Below, piece after piece: positions 6,396 to 7,087 of a stretch of 7,087 bases of DNA (the first letter of the stretch is position 1; every line of letters starts with the position of its first letter). Where the stretch lies: NCBI GenBank assembly GCA_040235565.1, contig JBECLA010000057.1, positions 1 to 7,087 on the forward strand, written 5' to 3'. A model generated the notes under the pieces. It was not told where the DNA came from and ran no database searches. It was given only the letters and a program-made list of their open reading frames with translations. The position numbers and the translations under genes were made by a program. Source of the DNA: JAHEIJ01 sp040235565. Lineage in GTDB: Bacteria; Pseudomonadota; Gammaproteobacteria; UBA6429; Thiohalophilaceae.

Positions 6396-7064
6396 TTAGG
6401 AGTTCATGCTGTTTTTTGAAAAACCTTGTTCCACCGCCATCACTGCGGCTTCAACACGAGAATGGACATCCAGCTTACGCAGGATGGCTTTGACATGCAG
6501 CTTAACCGTACCGTCCGAAATGCCGAGATTGCGTGCAATGGCCTTGTTACTTTGACCTTCCGCGAGTAAGCCGAGAATTTCAGTTTCACGCGGGGTCAAT
6601 TCGGAAAAAGGGCTGGCTTCCAGTTCCTCTTTTTCCGTTGTGCCGCCTCCTTGTACCGCCTTGGCCAGAATGGGAGCCAGATCAGGTGCGACGACGGTTT
6701 TACCGGAAACGATGTCCCGTAATGCCAGAACCAGTTCATCCGGTTCCATGTCCTTGAGAAGATAACCCTGGGCGCCCTGACGCAGTGATTCCAGTAAGTC
6801 ACCTTCGTCACTGCTGGTTGTCAACATGACGACGGGGAGATCCGGGTCGTGCTTGCGGAGCAGTTCAAGCACGCCGAGACCATTGATGCCCGGCATGCGC
6901 ATATCCAGCAATATGATGTCTGGCTTGAGGTCACCGACCAGCCGCAAGCAATCTTGACCACTGCCAACAGAAGCGATGACTTCAATGCCACGGCTGGTCA
7001 GCAGGCCTTCCAGACCGACGCGAAACAAGGTGTGATCATCAATTAATATGACGCGCAAACTCAT
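6396..7064 (-). CDS. narL: NarL/LuxR-family two-component response regulator
   Basis: Cytoplasmic transcription regulator of 222 residues. Receiver domain at 1-120: acidic pair D9/D10 in LIDDH, phospho-acceptor D54 in LLDMRMPG, T82 and K104 (LLKD), all intact. A linker at about 122-152 leads to the LuxR-type helix-turn-helix at 155-215, beginning LTPRETEIL. The recognition helix TVKLHVK places K188, L189, H190, V191 and K192 at the same numbering as the DNA-contacting K188, V189 and K192 of E. coli NarL, and SRVEAAV follows as in NarL. This makes a nitrate/nitrite-type regulator likely, but another member of the NarL family cannot be excluded; no nitrate reductase genes are visible and no clear TACYYMT heptamer pair was found in the intergenic gaps. 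The ATG overlaps the stop of the upstream gene (ATGA), so translation is probably coupled; the nearest ribosome-binding-like GGAAG is too far away. The rhodanese gene follows. Confidence 0.9.
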   Translation of the reverse strand: MSLRVILIDDHTLFRVGLEGLLTSRGIEVIASVGSGQDCLRLVGDLKPDIILLDMRMPGINGLGVLELLRKHDPDLPVVMLTTSSDEGDLLESLRQGAQGYLLKDMEPDELVLALRDIVSGKTVVAPDLAPILAKAVQGGGTTEKEELEASPFSELTPRETEILGLLAEGQSNKAIARNLGISDGTVKLHVKAILRKLDVHSRVEAAVMAVEQGFSKNSMNS

Positions 7065-7087
7065 GGCAATACATTGGCTTCCGGCAA
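7061..7087 (-). CDS. C-terminal end of an upstream gene, probably the cognate sensor histidine kinase
   Basis: The last eight codons read LPEANVLP and end in TGA, sharing ATGA with the regulator start. Such four-base overlaps are typical of kinase/regulator pairs, and a hydrophobic-P-E end fits the last strand of a NarX-type histidine kinase ATPase domain. Too little is present to prove the family; identity is inferred from context. Confidence 0.5.
   Translation of the reverse strand: MPEANVLP

Noticed and set aside
6533..7046. Plus-strand open frames (6533-6757, 6849-7046) within the response regulator.
   Set aside because: Antisense to a well-supported receiver/helix-turn-helix gene; no ribosome binding site or recognisable product.

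Overview
The window looks like ordinary chromosome from a Gram-negative proteobacterium, most likely a gammaproteobacterium of moderate GC. Reasons: an inner-membrane RND efflux pump with a lipoprotein adaptor, an Atm1-type ABC exporter, and a response regulator very close to NarL. The genus cannot be fixed from the sequence. A nitrate-respiring or sulfur-metabolising organism is a plausible guess from the NarL-like regulator, the rhodanese and the Atm1 exporter, but it is only a guess. No RNA genes, insertion sequences, CRISPR arrays, attachment sites or origins were seen, and no stretch over 300 bases lacks a gene.

Layout. Bases 1-2384 (minus) hold the first 794 residues of an RND permease whose C-terminus lies beyond the left edge. 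Bases 2387-3439 (minus) encode its periplasmic adaptor, a lipoprotein, two bases upstream of the pump, so the two form an operon transcribed leftward. A 91-bp divergent gap (3440-3530) carries promoter-like AT-rich sequence and a 17-bp near-palindrome. Bases 3531-5354 (plus) encode a complete Atm1-family half-transporter. After a 110-bp gap with an imperfect inverted repeat and a perfect TATAAT box, bases 5465-5848 (plus) encode a small S24/LexA-like peptidase-fold protein with no DNA-binding domain. A 52-bp convergent gap with three small inverted repeats separates it from a leftward operon: a single-domain rhodanese (5901-6377), a NarL-type response regulator (6396-7064), and the last eight codons of an upstream gene (7061-7087) that overlaps the regulator by ATGA and is probably its sensor kinase.

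How the genes may work together. The adaptor and permease would form a tripartite efflux pump with an outer-membrane channel not encoded here. The Atm1 exporter probably moves glutathione-type thiol or persulfide compounds or metal conjugates, since the glutathione-contact residues known in the family are recognisable. The kinase and NarL-like regulator form a two-component system, and the rhodanese 18 bases downstream is probably co-transcribed with it. No completely new system is evident. The points that most deserve a second look are the S24-fold protein with Arg where the catalytic Lys is expected, the Asp-Asn proton-relay pair in the RND pump, the two-component/rhodanese operon, and the near-palindrome between the two divergent transporter operons.
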